DNA of 64,000 bases from Paenibacillus aquistagni (GCF_900177815.1 NZ_FXAZ01000002.1:496001-560000), one strand, 5' to 3'; shown: positions 17,038-25,477, counted from the stretch's first letter. Made by a program: numbers and translations. Notes: a model not told the origin generated them from the sequence alone.

Positions 17038-18214
17038 GCGTGACCGCCACCTTCACTCGCTCAGGCGCTACCCGAGCCACATGATACAGGGGAATATCCA
17101 CATTGCCTGTCATCCATGCACCGTCACCCAGCTTTACGCGAAGTTCGGTTACTTCCTCAATACCCGCTACATTCTGCACCGCAGACAACAGTTTGGAATA
17201 CACCACGCGTGTCCCTTGGGAAAGGCCCATATAATCCTGCTGGTCTGCACCAACGCCGCCAATGTATTGGGCGACTGCCGTTTGAATCGCTGTCTCGCCA
17301 TCTGCTGAGAACGATGCATGGACCAGCACTTCTGCCTCAACATAGACATCCAGCATCGTCATACGGCTGAATCGAACCTTGTGCTGACCTCCGCTCACAT
17401 CGCTCACCGTGATGGCATCTGTGCCATCTGTTCCGATGCCAGCGGCCTTTTTATCAAAAATCGTCTTCGCAATCTGCTCCGATTGACCGCCATATACATA
17501 AGCGCGAATGGACTTCGCTGGAATGCCTTCCTCGCTCTCCTGCATCGAGTCATTGACTCGAACCGATGCGGAGCGAACATCTGGAAGCTGCAGCAGCGCA
17601 GTTGCAATCGCATCCACTGTTGCCGCATGGCTGCCGTCCCGTGAGGCGCGAAGCCTGTCGCGGAATTCCACATCATTTTCCCGCTCGCGGCCATTCTGCA
17701 TGCTGCTGTGATTCACGACCGCTGTTACATCTCGGTCCGTATTCAGCATCTCGGTGATCATGGCTGCTGCCACATTGCCAGAGGAGCCTGGCTCATTTGC
17801 CACGACCGACACACGACCTTTCCCATCCGCACCAATCTCACATGGCGCGATGGTTGAGAACCAAACGCCCGTGCGGGTTCCCACTTGGAAGCCTGCCGGC
17901 ACGATGTATCCGCTTGTGCCTGTAAGCTCGACTTCGCCGTTTGCCACCTGCTCCATTTTTCGACGCAAGCCATAAAATACCGCCAAAGCATCCAACTGTA
18001 CGCCTGTCGCATATTGAATGTAGGACTCGTGATAGACAAGCTCCACATCCTCCCACAGCACAGACAAATGCCACGAAAACAGCTGCAGCATCATCCCAAG
18101 CGGCGAGGTTGCAGATGTATTCACATCCTGTCCCAATTGCTTCGTCAACTCCATGACCATGTCTTCATAAATCTCGTTGTACGTCTTACGCTTCAAGCCC
18201 GCTGATGTTAACAT
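17030..18214 (-). CDS. Baseplate J-like protein (module 1)
   Basis: Baseplate wedge component of 394 residues, counterpart of P2 gpJ and PBSX XkdT. Signature segments are the N-terminal LKRKTYNEIYEDMVMEL, the central GYIVPAGFQVGTRTGVWFST near residue 130, and VEFRDRLRASRDGSHAATVD near 205. The last of these is the usual FRxRxL...GT segment of the family. The C-terminal QTAVAQYIGGVGADQ and VVYSKLLSAVQNVAGIEEV complete the Baseplate_J domain. The gene overlaps its neighbours on both sides (29 and 8 bases), consistent with one translationally coupled operon. Confidence 0.9.
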   Translation of the reverse strand: MLTSAGLKRKTYNEIYEDMVMELTKQLGQDVNTSATSPLGMMLQLFSWHLSVLWEDVELVYHESYIQYATGVQLDALAVFYGLRRKMEQVANGEVELTGTSGYIVPAGFQVGTRTGVWFSTIAPCEIGADGKGRVSVVANEPGSSGNVAAAMITEMLNTDRDVTAVVNHSSMQNGRERENDVEFRDRLRASRDGSHAATVDAIATALLQLPDVRSASVRVNDSMQESEEGIPAKSIRAYVYGGQSEQIAKTIFDKKAAGIGTDGTDAITVSDVSGGQHKVRFSRMTMLDVYVEAEVLVHASFSADGETAIQTAVAQYIGGVGADQQDYMGLSQGTRVVYSKLLSAVQNVAGIEEVTELRVKLGDGAWMTGNVDIPLYHVARVAPERVKVAVTHV

Positions 18215-18554
18215 CCTCTAATCTAACCTCCTCTCCTTCGAGTCCCGTGCATACCATCTGAATGGTTGCCGATCGACTCGCCTTATCCCAGACGACTTCA
18301 AGCTCATCGACAGATCGAATGCGCTCTTCCTCCGCAAGACAACGCAGGATCGCCTCGCGAATGGTGTCCTCCGTCACCTGCTTGCCAAGCAAGCCTTCTG
18401 AATCAAGTCCCATATTAGGGTCAAAAAAATACTCGCCTAAGCGAGTTCCTAATCGTATCTGCACCGATTGCGCCAGCTCCTGCCGACCTTCGATCCATGC
18501 GATCTGGCCTTGAGACAAGACCAAATCTCCTTGTTCCAGCGTCCAAGCCTTCAT
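18186..18554 (-). CDS. Baseplate protein, gp25/XkdS-like (module 1)
   Basis: 122 residues starting MKAWTLEQGDLVLSQGQIAW. The pattern GRQELAQSVQIRLGTRLGEYFFDPNMG is typical of gp25/XkdS (DUF2634) wedge proteins. An acidic helix and a short beta ending follow. It sits between the spike-like gene and baseplate J, as in PBSX. It overlaps the J gene by 29 bases. Confidence 0.85.
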   Translation of the reverse strand: MKAWTLEQGDLVLSQGQIAWIEGRQELAQSVQIRLGTRLGEYFFDPNMGLDSEGLLGKQVTEDTIREAILRCLAEEERIRSVDELEVVWDKASRSATIQMVCTGLEGEEVRLEDVNISGLEA

Positions 18555-18823
18555 CCGCCTCCCACCTTTCCAATCACGACGCCGCCGGATTGATGGGCTT
18601 CCGTAAATACAACCAGTACGCGGCTGCCGATCTGAAGGGAAGAGGAATTCGGCTGCTCCAGCACGGGAAGATAATAGCGAATGAGTCCTTGCTCCCCTTC
18701 CAACTCTACATCTGCGGTAGCACCACTCATGCTCACAATCGTTCCGATCCCAGCTGCCCTTGCTTGATCCAGCTTATAATCGATCCATGCCTCCAGGGCA
18801 CCCACTGCTTGATTTGCTGCCAT
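18551..18823 (-). CDS. Small OB-fold baseplate protein, XkdR/gpV-like (module 1)
   Basis: 90 residues from ATG 18823, which has GAGGAGG seven bases upstream; the ATG at 18829 is too close to that site. After a helix (GALEAWIDYKLDQARAAGIG) comes a small beta barrel (VSMSGATADVELEGEQ, then LQIGSRVLVVFTEAHQSGG). The barrel ends in GVVIGKVGGG, typical of the OB domain of phage spike proteins such as XkdR/gpV. It probably forms the hub-spike base at the tip of the tube. It overlaps the next gene by 4 bases. Confidence 0.7.
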   Translation of the reverse strand: MAANQAVGALEAWIDYKLDQARAAGIGTIVSMSGATADVELEGEQGLIRYYLPVLEQPNSSSLQIGSRVLVVFTEAHQSGGVVIGKVGGG

Positions 18824-18837
18824 CTGCATCCTCCTCT

Positions 18838-19626
18838 CTAGCCTTTGACCAGATCCACTTCTGTCGTAAATTCATCATCGGACAGCGTATGCCGCCCTTT
18901 TTTCACTTTGTAATCTCCTTCAAAATCCTCGCTCACCAAACGAAGCTTCGCTCCTGCATATAAACGATAGTGCAGCAGCGACTTCACGCGTACGCCCTTC
19001 ACCTTCTCTTCTTCGAACGACTCTGGACTTTCGATAAGTCCACTCGCAGGAGACAATTCCAAGGTCATGGAAGCGGAATGATGTTTAGATCGAAAGCGCA
19101 GCTGTCCTTGCTGCGTGTACGTGCTCGTGCCGCAAGCCTTGGCCGCACGCTGCACAGCCTCAAGCGCATCCCCCTTGGCCGTAAACCCTTGGGTATAGGT
19201 GTAATCCTGATCCAGCTGAATCGGGCCATGAGAGATCTTCGCTCGACTCAACAGATCGCGGATAATCTCGCTTGCCTTCGTGCCTGGACGATACGATTGC
19301 TGCAGCGTTACCTTGCTGCTGTTCACGACATCCTTCACCTGCAGCGTCGTAACGCGGTCCATCTGCTCCCGCTGCGTGCGAACTTCAACAATTTTGCCCT
19401 GCAGCACAGTCCCGAGATCAGTGCCATAGCCTGCGTTTACGATCACTTTCATACCTGTCTTCAGGTTGGCCAGCGTATGCTTGGAAAGGTTGTACAGCTC
19501 AATCGTCGACTCATTCGGCTCCTTGTCATCGTCAAACTCTACGCTGATCCGCATCGCAATCTCTCCATACCGGAACTGATAGCTGCCGATCAGCACCTCG
19601 CATTGCCGCCTATACATAGATGCCAT
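18838..19626 (-). CDS. Baseplate hub protein, XkdQ/gpD-like (module 1)
   Basis: About 262 residues (ATG at 19626; other in-frame starts lie at 19635 and 19617). Two beta-rich halves flank GFTAKGDALEAVQRAAKACG near residue 170, a feature of hub proteins of the gpD/gp27/XkdQ group. YRPGTKASEIIRDLLSRAKI near 125 is also typical. The start overlaps the end of the plug-like gene, giving translational coupling. It is shorter than the module 2 XkdQ and its sequence is clearly different. Confidence 0.75.
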   Translation of the reverse strand: MASMYRRQCEVLIGSYQFRYGEIAMRISVEFDDDKEPNESTIELYNLSKHTLANLKTGMKVIVNAGYGTDLGTVLQGKIVEVRTQREQMDRVTTLQVKDVVNSSKVTLQQSYRPGTKASEIIRDLLSRAKISHGPIQLDQDYTYTQGFTAKGDALEAVQRAAKACGTSTYTQQGQLRFRSKHHSASMTLELSPASGLIESPESFEEEKVKGVRVKSLLHYRLYAGAKLRLVSEDFEGDYKVKKGRHTLSDDEFTTEVDLVKG

Positions 19627-19930
19627 TGTCTTCACCCAGATGAATGTGTACGGACTGGCCGAACGTATCCCACGTCACCTGCTCGCCCACATTTTCCCCA
19701 TACACAACGATCGTCTCCACAGGGAAATCCGGCGTTTCCATGCTTTCGAACAACGGAACGCCCCATACAAGCTTGACGCCGCTCACAAGCAGCAGATCTT
19801 CCAAGGACAGGTCGATCGTAAAATAATCGTGCCGCGCATTGTAGCGTATCTCAAACATATACGTTCGTCCGCCCAGCTCCATATCAAAGGAATATGGAAT
19901 CAAGGCTTTATCAATCGTTATGATCGCCAT
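19610..19930 (-). CDS. Baseplate plug protein, cyanophage Pam3 gp18-like
   Basis: About 106 residues from ATG 19930; AAAGGGGG lies 8 bases upstream, too close for the ATG at 19936. The sequence is nearly all beta (IRYNARHDYFTIDLSLEDLL, then GVKLVWGVPLFE). The pattern of F-E-I-R-Y-N, D-F-x-L-D-L and G-x-x-L-x-x-G-x-x-L recalls the plug domain family named after gp18 of cyanophage Pam3. Such plugs close the central channel of the baseplate. No counterpart is visible in module 2, which supports a separate origin of the two tails. The family call is from memory and moderately sure. Confidence 0.6.
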   Translation of the reverse strand: MAIITIDKALIPYSFDMELGGRTYMFEIRYNARHDYFTIDLSLEDLLLVSGVKLVWGVPLFESMETPDFPVETIVVYGENVGEQVTWDTFGQSVHIHLGEDNGIYV

Positions 19931-19966
19931 ACCCATTCCCCCTTTCTGTTTCTTTGCTGTCGACGC

Positions 19967-20737
19967 CTAATCAATTTTCAACACCATGCCCTCACGAAGC
20001 CAGGATCTTGGGTTGATGTTCGGGTTGCGGGCCTGAAGCTCAAGCACAGAAATGCCGTGTAAAAAGGCCACCGTGTTCCATGTCTCCCCAGCACGCACGG
20101 TATACGTACGAATCGCATTCTGGGCTCCGGTGTTCTGCCCCTGCTGCTGCTTCGTCGCCTTCTTCCCAATCGAGAGCACCATGCCTGCTGGCGGCGGAAA
20201 GTTCGGGTCCAGATGCGGATTCCATGTTCGCAGCTGATACGAGTCCACCTGATAGCTCTTCGCAATGGTTTCCCATGTCTGTCCTGTTCGGATGAGATGC
20301 TCCTTCGGCGTCGGCAGGTAGCTCGTGTTGCGTTTGCCGGAGCGGCTCTTGGCTTTCAACGCCGCCTGTGACTTGCCTGGAAGACCCTTGTAAGCAACCT
20401 TGACGAGCTGAATTTCTTTTAGAGTTAGTGAGAAGCTCATGCCGTTCGCAATCGAGTAATCGTGCGAGGTGCGAAGACTCGTAATAACCGCATTGACCAT
20501 CGAATTGCGCCCTACATATTGAAGCACCTTGCCTCCATTCATCGCAGCAACCAGCCGATGCCGATAGTTGGCAGCTTGAGGTCCTAGCAGCAGTCCTTCA
20601 AGATGGAGGGTAACGCCTTCCTTTTGAATATGGTCGGTAATCGATCCGCCCTTCTCAATGTTGTGGCTGCTCACCTGCACACTGTATTCCGGTTCCTCCG
20701 AGGTAACAAACAGCTCAACGCCGCCCAAGCGGCTCAT
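19967..20737 (-). CDS. Tail protein with LysM repeats (module 1, XkdP position)
   Basis: 256 residues. The N-terminal 120 (MSRLGGVELFVTSEEPEYSV, then SLTLKEIQLVKVAYKG) form a beta-rich domain of the Dit/DUF6046 kind. The rest carries two LysM motifs: HLIRTGQTWETIAKSYQVDS near 160 and YTVRAGETWNTVAFLHGISV near 212, each followed by N-P-x-x-x-P/R. LysM domains bind peptidoglycan or mediate hub contacts; in PBSX, XkdP at this place likewise carries LysM. It lies between the tape measure and the plug genes. Confidence 0.8.
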   Translation of the reverse strand: MSRLGGVELFVTSEEPEYSVQVSSHNIEKGGSITDHIQKEGVTLHLEGLLLGPQAANYRHRLVAAMNGGKVLQYVGRNSMVNAVITSLRTSHDYSIANGMSFSLTLKEIQLVKVAYKGLPGKSQAALKAKSRSGKRNTSYLPTPKEHLIRTGQTWETIAKSYQVDSYQLRTWNPHLDPNFPPPAGMVLSIGKKATKQQQGQNTGAQNAIRTYTVRAGETWNTVAFLHGISVLELQARNPNINPRSWLREGMVLKID

Positions 20738-20744
20738 TTGCGTA

Positions 20745-22709
20745 CTAATAGGACATCATGCCTCCTTTGCTCACCGGCGGGGGCAGCGGCACCTTGCTCG
20801 TAATGCCTCTTTCAAAGGAGCGGAACGCACTTTCATACTGCTCTCTGCAAATGCGCTTGATCTCCTCGATCATCTTCCGATCGATATAGCCATTGACGTT
20901 CAGATTCATCACCACTTGGCTGTTGGCATTGACGTCGACGGTTTGCGGGATCGTCCTTGCTGAAGCATTGCTGTTAGCCGCAGGGGGTGCGGATACAGGC
21001 TCCATCGGCGTCCCCATAGAGGTATATGGCTTCGTTGAAAATGTCGCCGCAGGCGGTGTTGCCAGCATTCCCGGATGCGGCTGTGGTCTTGGAGCACTTG
21101 GCTCTGGAGAAGCATCCGTTGTATTCTGGTTCTCAGCAGGAGCTGTTGTCGGTGATGGCGTTGGCACATTCGAGCTAGCTGGTAGTGTACCGAACGTAGG
21201 CGGAATCGTATGCTGGAAGCCTGGATTGGAAGTCGACGCTGCTTGGTTTGCAGCTTCTTTAAAGGCACGCATCTGCTCCGCATTTTTACGAATCTGCTCT
21301 TCGGTCAACTCTTCTTCCTTCTTTGTATTCTTCTCAAGCTTAGGCAGCAGCCATTTCTCTGCCGCATAAATCCCTGCATCTAGTGCGAATCCTCCAATAA
21401 GTCCCATTGGCGTAAATCGCGCAAAGCGGCTAACTTTGTTTACGACCTTGGCACCTGTAAGAATCTTCTTCGTCCAGCTCAATGCAGACGAAGCCGTGCT
21501 TGCGGTTGCGGCTAGATCGCGTCCCGTTTGAACCGTGTTGATAGCGGTTTGGGCAGCTACAGCTAATGATTTATCTTGCTGCCCCACTACTGATTGCATT
21601 GTCTTATCCGCCGCTGCTTGAGCTGTATCAGAATTTGTAAATAAAGCCATTGCAGCTGTTCCCGCTAAACTAGTAATTCCTGCTCTTTTCGCGAATTTAC
21701 CTTTTCCTAAGCTCCACCAGCTCTTGCCTTTTCCTTCTTGGAGATTTGGCACATTGCTCGGTTTTGTATTCGTAGGTGGTTTATTGGTTTTAGTATTTTC
21801 ATGCGCAGATAATTCGCCTTTATCAATTGATTGCCTATTGTTAGACTTTCCAGATCGATTTTTCTTTTTTTTGCTTTTGGATTTACGTTTTCTTCCCTTA
21901 CCTTTAGTCTTTTTCCGTGTCTTTTTAGTTTTCTTCTTTTTTTTATCTTTCTCTTCTGTTTCAACTGTATCTGAGGTAGTAACCGTGTCATCTGAAGAAT
22001 CTACATCTGATTCAGAATCTCGACTATTACAGTTACATTTGCAATTACAGTTGCATACAACACTCTTAGAATTTTTCGATAAATCTGCGACTGATTTCTG
22101 ATCTTCATTTCTTAAACCACCAAGTATTTCTTTTACGTTGTCTCCAAAATCCAAAGTTGTATTAAAAGCACCTAAGATATCGCTAAAGGGTTTGACTAGT
22201 TCTGCTACACCATTAGCACCTTTCATAAACGAGCTGTCTTTCAATTCTTTAACCCATGGTGGTAAATCCTTGTCCTTCTCATCGCTAATCGCTTTTGCTA
22301 TTTTGGAAGCTAGCTCATCAGCAGTAAATTGATTTCCACTGATTTGAGAGGTAAAGGCGGTAGTGAAGCTGCTAATATTACTTGATAGAGTGGACATCCC
22401 TAAAGATATACTAGATGCTTGATCCCATAATGATATCGTTGCTCCAACTAATCCGGGAAGCTGACTGCTTAATGAAGTCACTGCACTTTCTAGACCCGCC
22501 AGTCCAGGAATGGCTACAGCTTGTCCACTCCCTTGCGAACCGCCTAATGCCGATTTTAGACTGGAGCTAAGTTGTTGACTTGTCTTCGCTAGCTGTGAGG
22601 TCAGATCCTGAACGGAGTCCTTCGTGATCGACAGCACCGGGTCCAGCTTCTTCAACCGTTCATTCATCGAGCGCAGTTCTTGCTTTATTCGTACCGAGGT
22701 ATCATCCAT
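20745..22709 (-). CDS. Tail tape measure protein (module 1)
   Basis: The 654-residue protein sits after the tail chaperones, where the tape measure always lies. The N-terminus is a Ser/Gln/Leu-rich coiled coil (residues 1-160). Next comes an odd Cys-Asn run, CNCNCKCNCN (about 217-226), then an acidic stretch and a very lysine-rich segment (about 251-290). A hydrophobic Ala-rich region with likely membrane segments (about 335-440) and a Pro/Thr-rich tail follow. By the usual 0.15 nm per residue, the tail would be about 100 nm. The central part is more AT-rich than neighbours. Position and design support the call; no family motif is clear. Confidence 0.72.
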   Translation of the reverse strand: MDDTSVRIKQELRSMNERLKKLDPVLSITKDSVQDLTSQLAKTSQQLSSSLKSALGGSQGSGQAVAIPGLAGLESAVTSLSSQLPGLVGATISLWDQASSISLGMSTLSSNISSFTTAFTSQISGNQFTADELASKIAKAISDEKDKDLPPWVKELKDSSFMKGANGVAELVKPFSDILGAFNTTLDFGDNVKEILGGLRNEDQKSVADLSKNSKSVVCNCNCKCNCNSRDSESDVDSSDDTVTTSDTVETEEKDKKKKKTKKTRKKTKGKGRKRKSKSKKKKNRSGKSNNRQSIDKGELSAHENTKTNKPPTNTKPSNVPNLQEGKGKSWWSLGKGKFAKRAGITSLAGTAAMALFTNSDTAQAAADKTMQSVVGQQDKSLAVAAQTAINTVQTGRDLAATASTASSALSWTKKILTGAKVVNKVSRFARFTPMGLIGGFALDAGIYAAEKWLLPKLEKNTKKEEELTEEQIRKNAEQMRAFKEAANQAASTSNPGFQHTIPPTFGTLPASSNVPTPSPTTAPAENQNTTDASPEPSAPRPQPHPGMLATPPAATFSTKPYTSMGTPMEPVSAPPAANSNASARTIPQTVDVNANSQVVMNLNVNGYIDRKMIEEIKRICREQYESAFRSFERGITSKVPLPPPVSKGGMMSY

Positions 22710-22895
22710 TTACTTCCCTCCTTTCCCGTACAGCCAATCCATGGCGGCAGCAGCCTCGCACAGCTCTTCAATGCTCATGCCGCAGGCCGTCTCATAAGAA
22801 ATACCGCCCCGGCTCTCCAGCACAACCTGCCAGAGCAACTGCCGGAGCGGATTCTGAGAAATGGATGAACTATACGTCGGATGACTCGGATCCCA
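22710..22895 (-). CDS. Tail assembly chaperone, downstream frame (frameshift product, module 1)
   Basis: A 61-residue stretch (WDPSHPTYSSSISQNPLRQL, to the end MDWLYGKGGK) overlaps the upstream chaperone in another frame. It has no good start: only a TTG at 22907 without a ribosome site, directly after a stop. The whole pattern fits the gpG-gpGT arrangement of tailed phages, where ribosomal frameshifting makes a longer fusion needed for tape-measure handling. A +1 shift at CCC-U (22896-22899) would join it to the first 86 residues of the upstream gene, giving about 147 residues. Confidence 0.6.
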   Translation of the reverse strand, partial: WDPSHPTYSSSISQNPLRQLLWQVVLESRGGISYETACGMSIEELCEAAAAMDWLYGKGGK

Positions 22896-23154
22896 AGGGC
22901 GTGTCAATCATGCCGAGAAAGCGCGCACACTCCATCCATAGCGGCGTCAGCACTTCTGTGTGTTCCGAAAGCGCATCCCAGTCCAAGCGCGGGGAAACAA
23001 TGACATACTGCAGGAAAAAGTCCATTGAATCCTCCAGTTTCCAGCCTCCATCGCTTTTGAGAGCGGTATCATACAGGCGCATCAGCGCACGAGCCCCCGG
23101 ATGCTGAATCACATATTCCTCTTGTTCAATCGTAACCGTCTTCTGCTTGCTCAT
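22870..23154 (-). CDS. Tail assembly chaperone, upstream frame (module 1)
   Basis: 94 residues from ATG 23154; AGGAGGA lies 7 bases upstream, and the ATG at 23160 is too close. The sequence (TVTIEQEEYVIQHPGARALM, then SMDFFLQYVIVSPRLDWD) resembles phage tail assembly chaperones of the XkdN/gpG kind. These coat the tape measure while the tube polymerises. It lies between the tube gene and the tape measure, as expected. The end of the frame overlaps the second chaperone frame by 38 bases, the window in which a programmed shift must occur. Confidence 0.75.
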   Translation of the reverse strand: MSKQKTVTIEQEEYVIQHPGARALMRLYDTALKSDGGWKLEDSMDFFLQYVIVSPRLDWDALSEHTEVLTPLWMECARFLGMIDTPLGSESSDV

Positions 23155-23193
23155 TTCCATTCCTCCTAGATGATCTTTGCTTTGTGGATTGAT

Positions 23194-23595
23194 TTATACG
23201 GCGTGTGTGTAATCCAGCACCTGAATCTCGAACTCGCGATCCTCAAGCTCTGCGCCATAGTTGGCCGCAGGGAGCTTCTTAATCACCGCCTGTGTACCGC
23301 CAATACGCTCACGAGGGGAGTTGTGAGAGACGACCCAAATGCTGAACATGCTCTTCTCGCGCGCTAATTTGTGCAGCAAGCTTAGCTGCGGGGAAGTGGA
23401 CATCAGCGTGAGCTTGATTGTGCCAAGAGGGTTGTTCTTATGCGCGATCGCTACCTCACCGCGAGCACCTACGTGTGTAACGGTGTGCTCTTCATCCTTT
23501 TCACAGGCAACAAAGGTGTTCTCTCCAAATCCCGTCAAATATTCGCCGTTGACAATAACGGACACTTGCTTTGCATCATAAATGCCAATACTCAT
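23194..23595 (-). CDS. Tail tube protein (DUF3277-like, module 1)
   Basis: 133 residues beginning MSIGIYDAKQVSVIVNGEYL and ending FEIQVLDYTHAV. The pattern GFGENTFVACEKDEE and GEVAIAHKNNPLGTIKLTLM, a two-sheet tube subunit with a long loop, fits the DUF3277-type tube of short contractile phages. Hexamer rings of this protein would form the inner tube driven through the target envelope. It follows the sheath gene by 70 bp. It is unlike the XkdM tube in module 2. Confidence 0.82.
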   Translation of the reverse strand: MSIGIYDAKQVSVIVNGEYLTGFGENTFVACEKDEEHTVTHVGARGEVAIAHKNNPLGTIKLTLMSTSPQLSLLHKLAREKSMFSIWVVSHNSPRERIGGTQAVIKKLPAANYGAELEDREFEIQVLDYTHAV

Positions 23596-23663
23596 TTGCT
23601 TGCACCATCCTTATCGTATCGATTTCGATTTATCTTATATGAAACGTACTATCTGGCCTGCTA

Positions 23664-24662
23664 TTAAAAGCGAATAACGCCCTTCACGCGCACCGTGTGC
23701 ACAGCCCCCGCGATCTCAAACCAGAATGATCCGCCCTTGTAATGACGGCTTGCACGGTCGGCTGGCTCGACCTCATTGCGAAGCAGGAAAGAGGTGCCGA
23801 ACAACGGCTCACCGCTGTCGTCCTCTGCAATAATGCCCTGACGGAACGCTTCTTGAAGGACGTTTACAACCGTGCTTTCAATCTGAGCAATCCCTGCATT
23901 CGTGTAAGGAACCTTGTCCGATTGGTTCAGCAGATGCTGAATCTCCGCTTCCATGCGAGCGCGAACATAGTCGCGGGACATGATTACATCAATATATTCA
24001 CCGGAAAGTGTCTTACCTTCAGAAGTACGAGCCTCACCCTGCTTGTTCACATATGTGATGCCGCCGTTGTCGTGAATCTCCATCAGCTCGGTAGCGGAGA
24101 CTGGCATCGCGGTAATATCGGCGCACGTCTTGAATTTCCAAGTCACGCTGCCAACATCGTAGGAGCCTGTGCTGCCGACCAAGGCTGCATCTGGATACAG
24201 GGTGTCATCGCTATGGTAAAAAGCTACGGTGCGGGTATAAGCTTTGGCATGAAGAGCTTGAAGCCGTGCTTTATCCGCCACACGTGTGACAAACACACGA
24301 TAGTCATCCTGTTCAATAGCTGCAGCGAGAGCATCCACCGTTGCTGGCGCAGCATCTGCAGCCAATAGATAATACCAGCCGCGATCCATGACCTGGCGAA
24401 GAGTCTCTACAGAATCGCCGTTTTCACCACTAGCCACCATCGCAATTCGTGCAGGCGCGTGATCGCCCTGAGCGAAGATTGCTTCTGCCATTTTCGTTTC
24501 CGGCGTATCCGCGCCAAAATCCTTTTTAACGGACTCCAGATCACCATATTCCTTATAATCACTGCCTGCTGTTGTCTTGCCCAGGATCAGCGGCATCGCG
24601 AAGGATACGCGCCCCGTCGGCTTCTGCAAATCAATCGTTACTTGTACATCTTGTAGCGTCAT
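23664..24662 (-). CDS. Contractile tail sheath protein (DUF3383-like, module 1)
   Basis: A 332-residue sheath, short compared with PBSX XkdK (about 440-465). It starts MTLQDVQVTIDLQKPTGRVS, shows VTWKFKTCADITAMPVSATE near residue 160, and has HDNGGITYVNKQGEARTSEG near 195. The C-terminal VRARMEAEIQHLLNQSDKVP and GIAQIESTVVNVLQEA are typical of the sheath assembly domain. ATG 24662 follows AAAAAGGAGTG. The sheath proves that module 1 makes a contractile tail. The DUF3383 type also occurs in small myophages of the Pam3 kind. Confidence 0.88.
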   Translation of the reverse strand: MTLQDVQVTIDLQKPTGRVSFAMPLILGKTTAGSDYKEYGDLESVKKDFGADTPETKMAEAIFAQGDHAPARIAMVASGENGDSVETLRQVMDRGWYYLLAADAAPATVDALAAAIEQDDYRVFVTRVADKARLQALHAKAYTRTVAFYHSDDTLYPDAALVGSTGSYDVGSVTWKFKTCADITAMPVSATELMEIHDNGGITYVNKQGEARTSEGKTLSGEYIDVIMSRDYVRARMEAEIQHLLNQSDKVPYTNAGIAQIESTVVNVLQEAFRQGIIAEDDSGEPLFGTSFLLRNEVEPADRASRHYKGGSFWFEIAGAVHTVRVKGVIRF

Positions 24663-24793
24663 TGTACTGTCACTCCTTTTTAATGTTCCTGTTCCTAAAA
24701 ATGTATGGCTGAAATTCCTCTATACGAGTTGAGCAAATGATCGTTTTCGTTCAACCTATATAGCGTTGTAGGCCTGATCTAAAGAACTTTGGC

Positions 24794-25264
24794 CTACGCG
24801 TTCTCTTGCGGCTGCCACTTCACATCATCAATGGTCTCGTTAAGCGGCAGCTTTCTGATAAATTGGTCCTGCATGCGCAGTCGAACCTGAACGATTAATT
24901 CTTCTTTGCCGCCCTGCATCTCCCAGCGCGGAGCATGGATGCGTACCAGTGCGGCAGGTATCTCATCCAAAGCGTCGACACCAACTGTGCTCAACCAACC
25001 AATCACTTCACGGCATTGCTCCACCCGGCTCATGCGCGATGCTCCGCGGATGAACAGCCTCCACTCCATGTCGACCAGCTTATACAGCTTGTCGTTCTTC
25101 TCCCGCTCCTGCGGCGTGCAATCGTTGTAAGGCTCGACCACGTCATAAGCAAGATGCGTGATTGGCGTGTCGCCCTGCACCTCGTCTACAGCCAGCACGG
25201 GCAGCTTCATCGCGGCTCCCAGCGGTACAAGCCATTGCTGAACCAGTTCCCGATACACAATCAC
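24794..25264 (-). CDS. Tail terminator-like protein, first gene of module 1
   Basis: About 156 residues from GTG 25264, chosen because AAGGAGG lies 8 bases upstream; the longer frame would read through that site. The pattern VIVYRELVQQWLVPLGAAMK, then VEPYNDCTPQEREKNDKLYK, with alternating strands at the end, resembles phage tail-completion proteins of the LIC_12616/gp12 neck group. They cap the top of the tube and sheath. It is the first gene behind the LexA-box promoter. A hairpin, GTAGGCC with GGCCTAC (24768-24797), overlaps its stop codon. Confidence 0.7.
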   Translation of the reverse strand: MIVYRELVQQWLVPLGAAMKLPVLAVDEVQGDTPITHLAYDVVEPYNDCTPQEREKNDKLYKLVDMEWRLFIRGASRMSRVEQCREVIGWLSTVGVDALDEIPAALVRIHAPRWEMQGGKEELIVQVRLRMQDQFIRKLPLNETIDDVKWQPQENA

Positions 25265-25360
25265 CCTCCTCACCTCCTTCGCTGATCGCTTCCATAGGAA
25301 TGAGATATCCATAGTAATCGATCAGCTCTTCATGATGACCACCCAATCGTTTGATCTGTT

Positions 25361-25412
25361 CACGATGTCCACACTATCATTTTAGATTACCGAACACATG
25401 TTTGGTTTATAG
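25361..25412 (-). promoter_or_regulatory. Module 1 control element with LexA box (52-bp duplicated element)
   Basis: CACGATGTCCAC (25361-25372), ATCA, then CGAACACATGTTTG (25391-25404) and GGTTTATAG match the element at 40182-40233 in the same order and spacing. The 14-mer fits the Bacillus LexA consensus CGAAC-N4-GTTCG at 9 of 10 fixed positions. On the minus strand, TAAAAT could be a -10 element with the LexA box covering the spacer. The -35 region (AACCAA) is not sigma-A-like, which suggests an activator or sigma-like late factor. Confidence 0.7.
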
Positions 25413-25465
25413 GTTTTTGATAGATTCTTTATCATTTTTTTAAAGGATTTTGATAAAGTCTCATA

Positions 25466-25477
25466 GAACATATGTTC
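25466..25477. promoter_or_regulatory. Second LexA box upstream of module 1
   Basis: The sequence GAACATATGTTC is a perfect palindrome within AGAACATATGTTCT. It has the AT-rich centre typical of Bacillus LexA sites and lies 75 bp upstream of the first box. Two sites would allow tighter repression of module 1. Confidence 0.6.
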
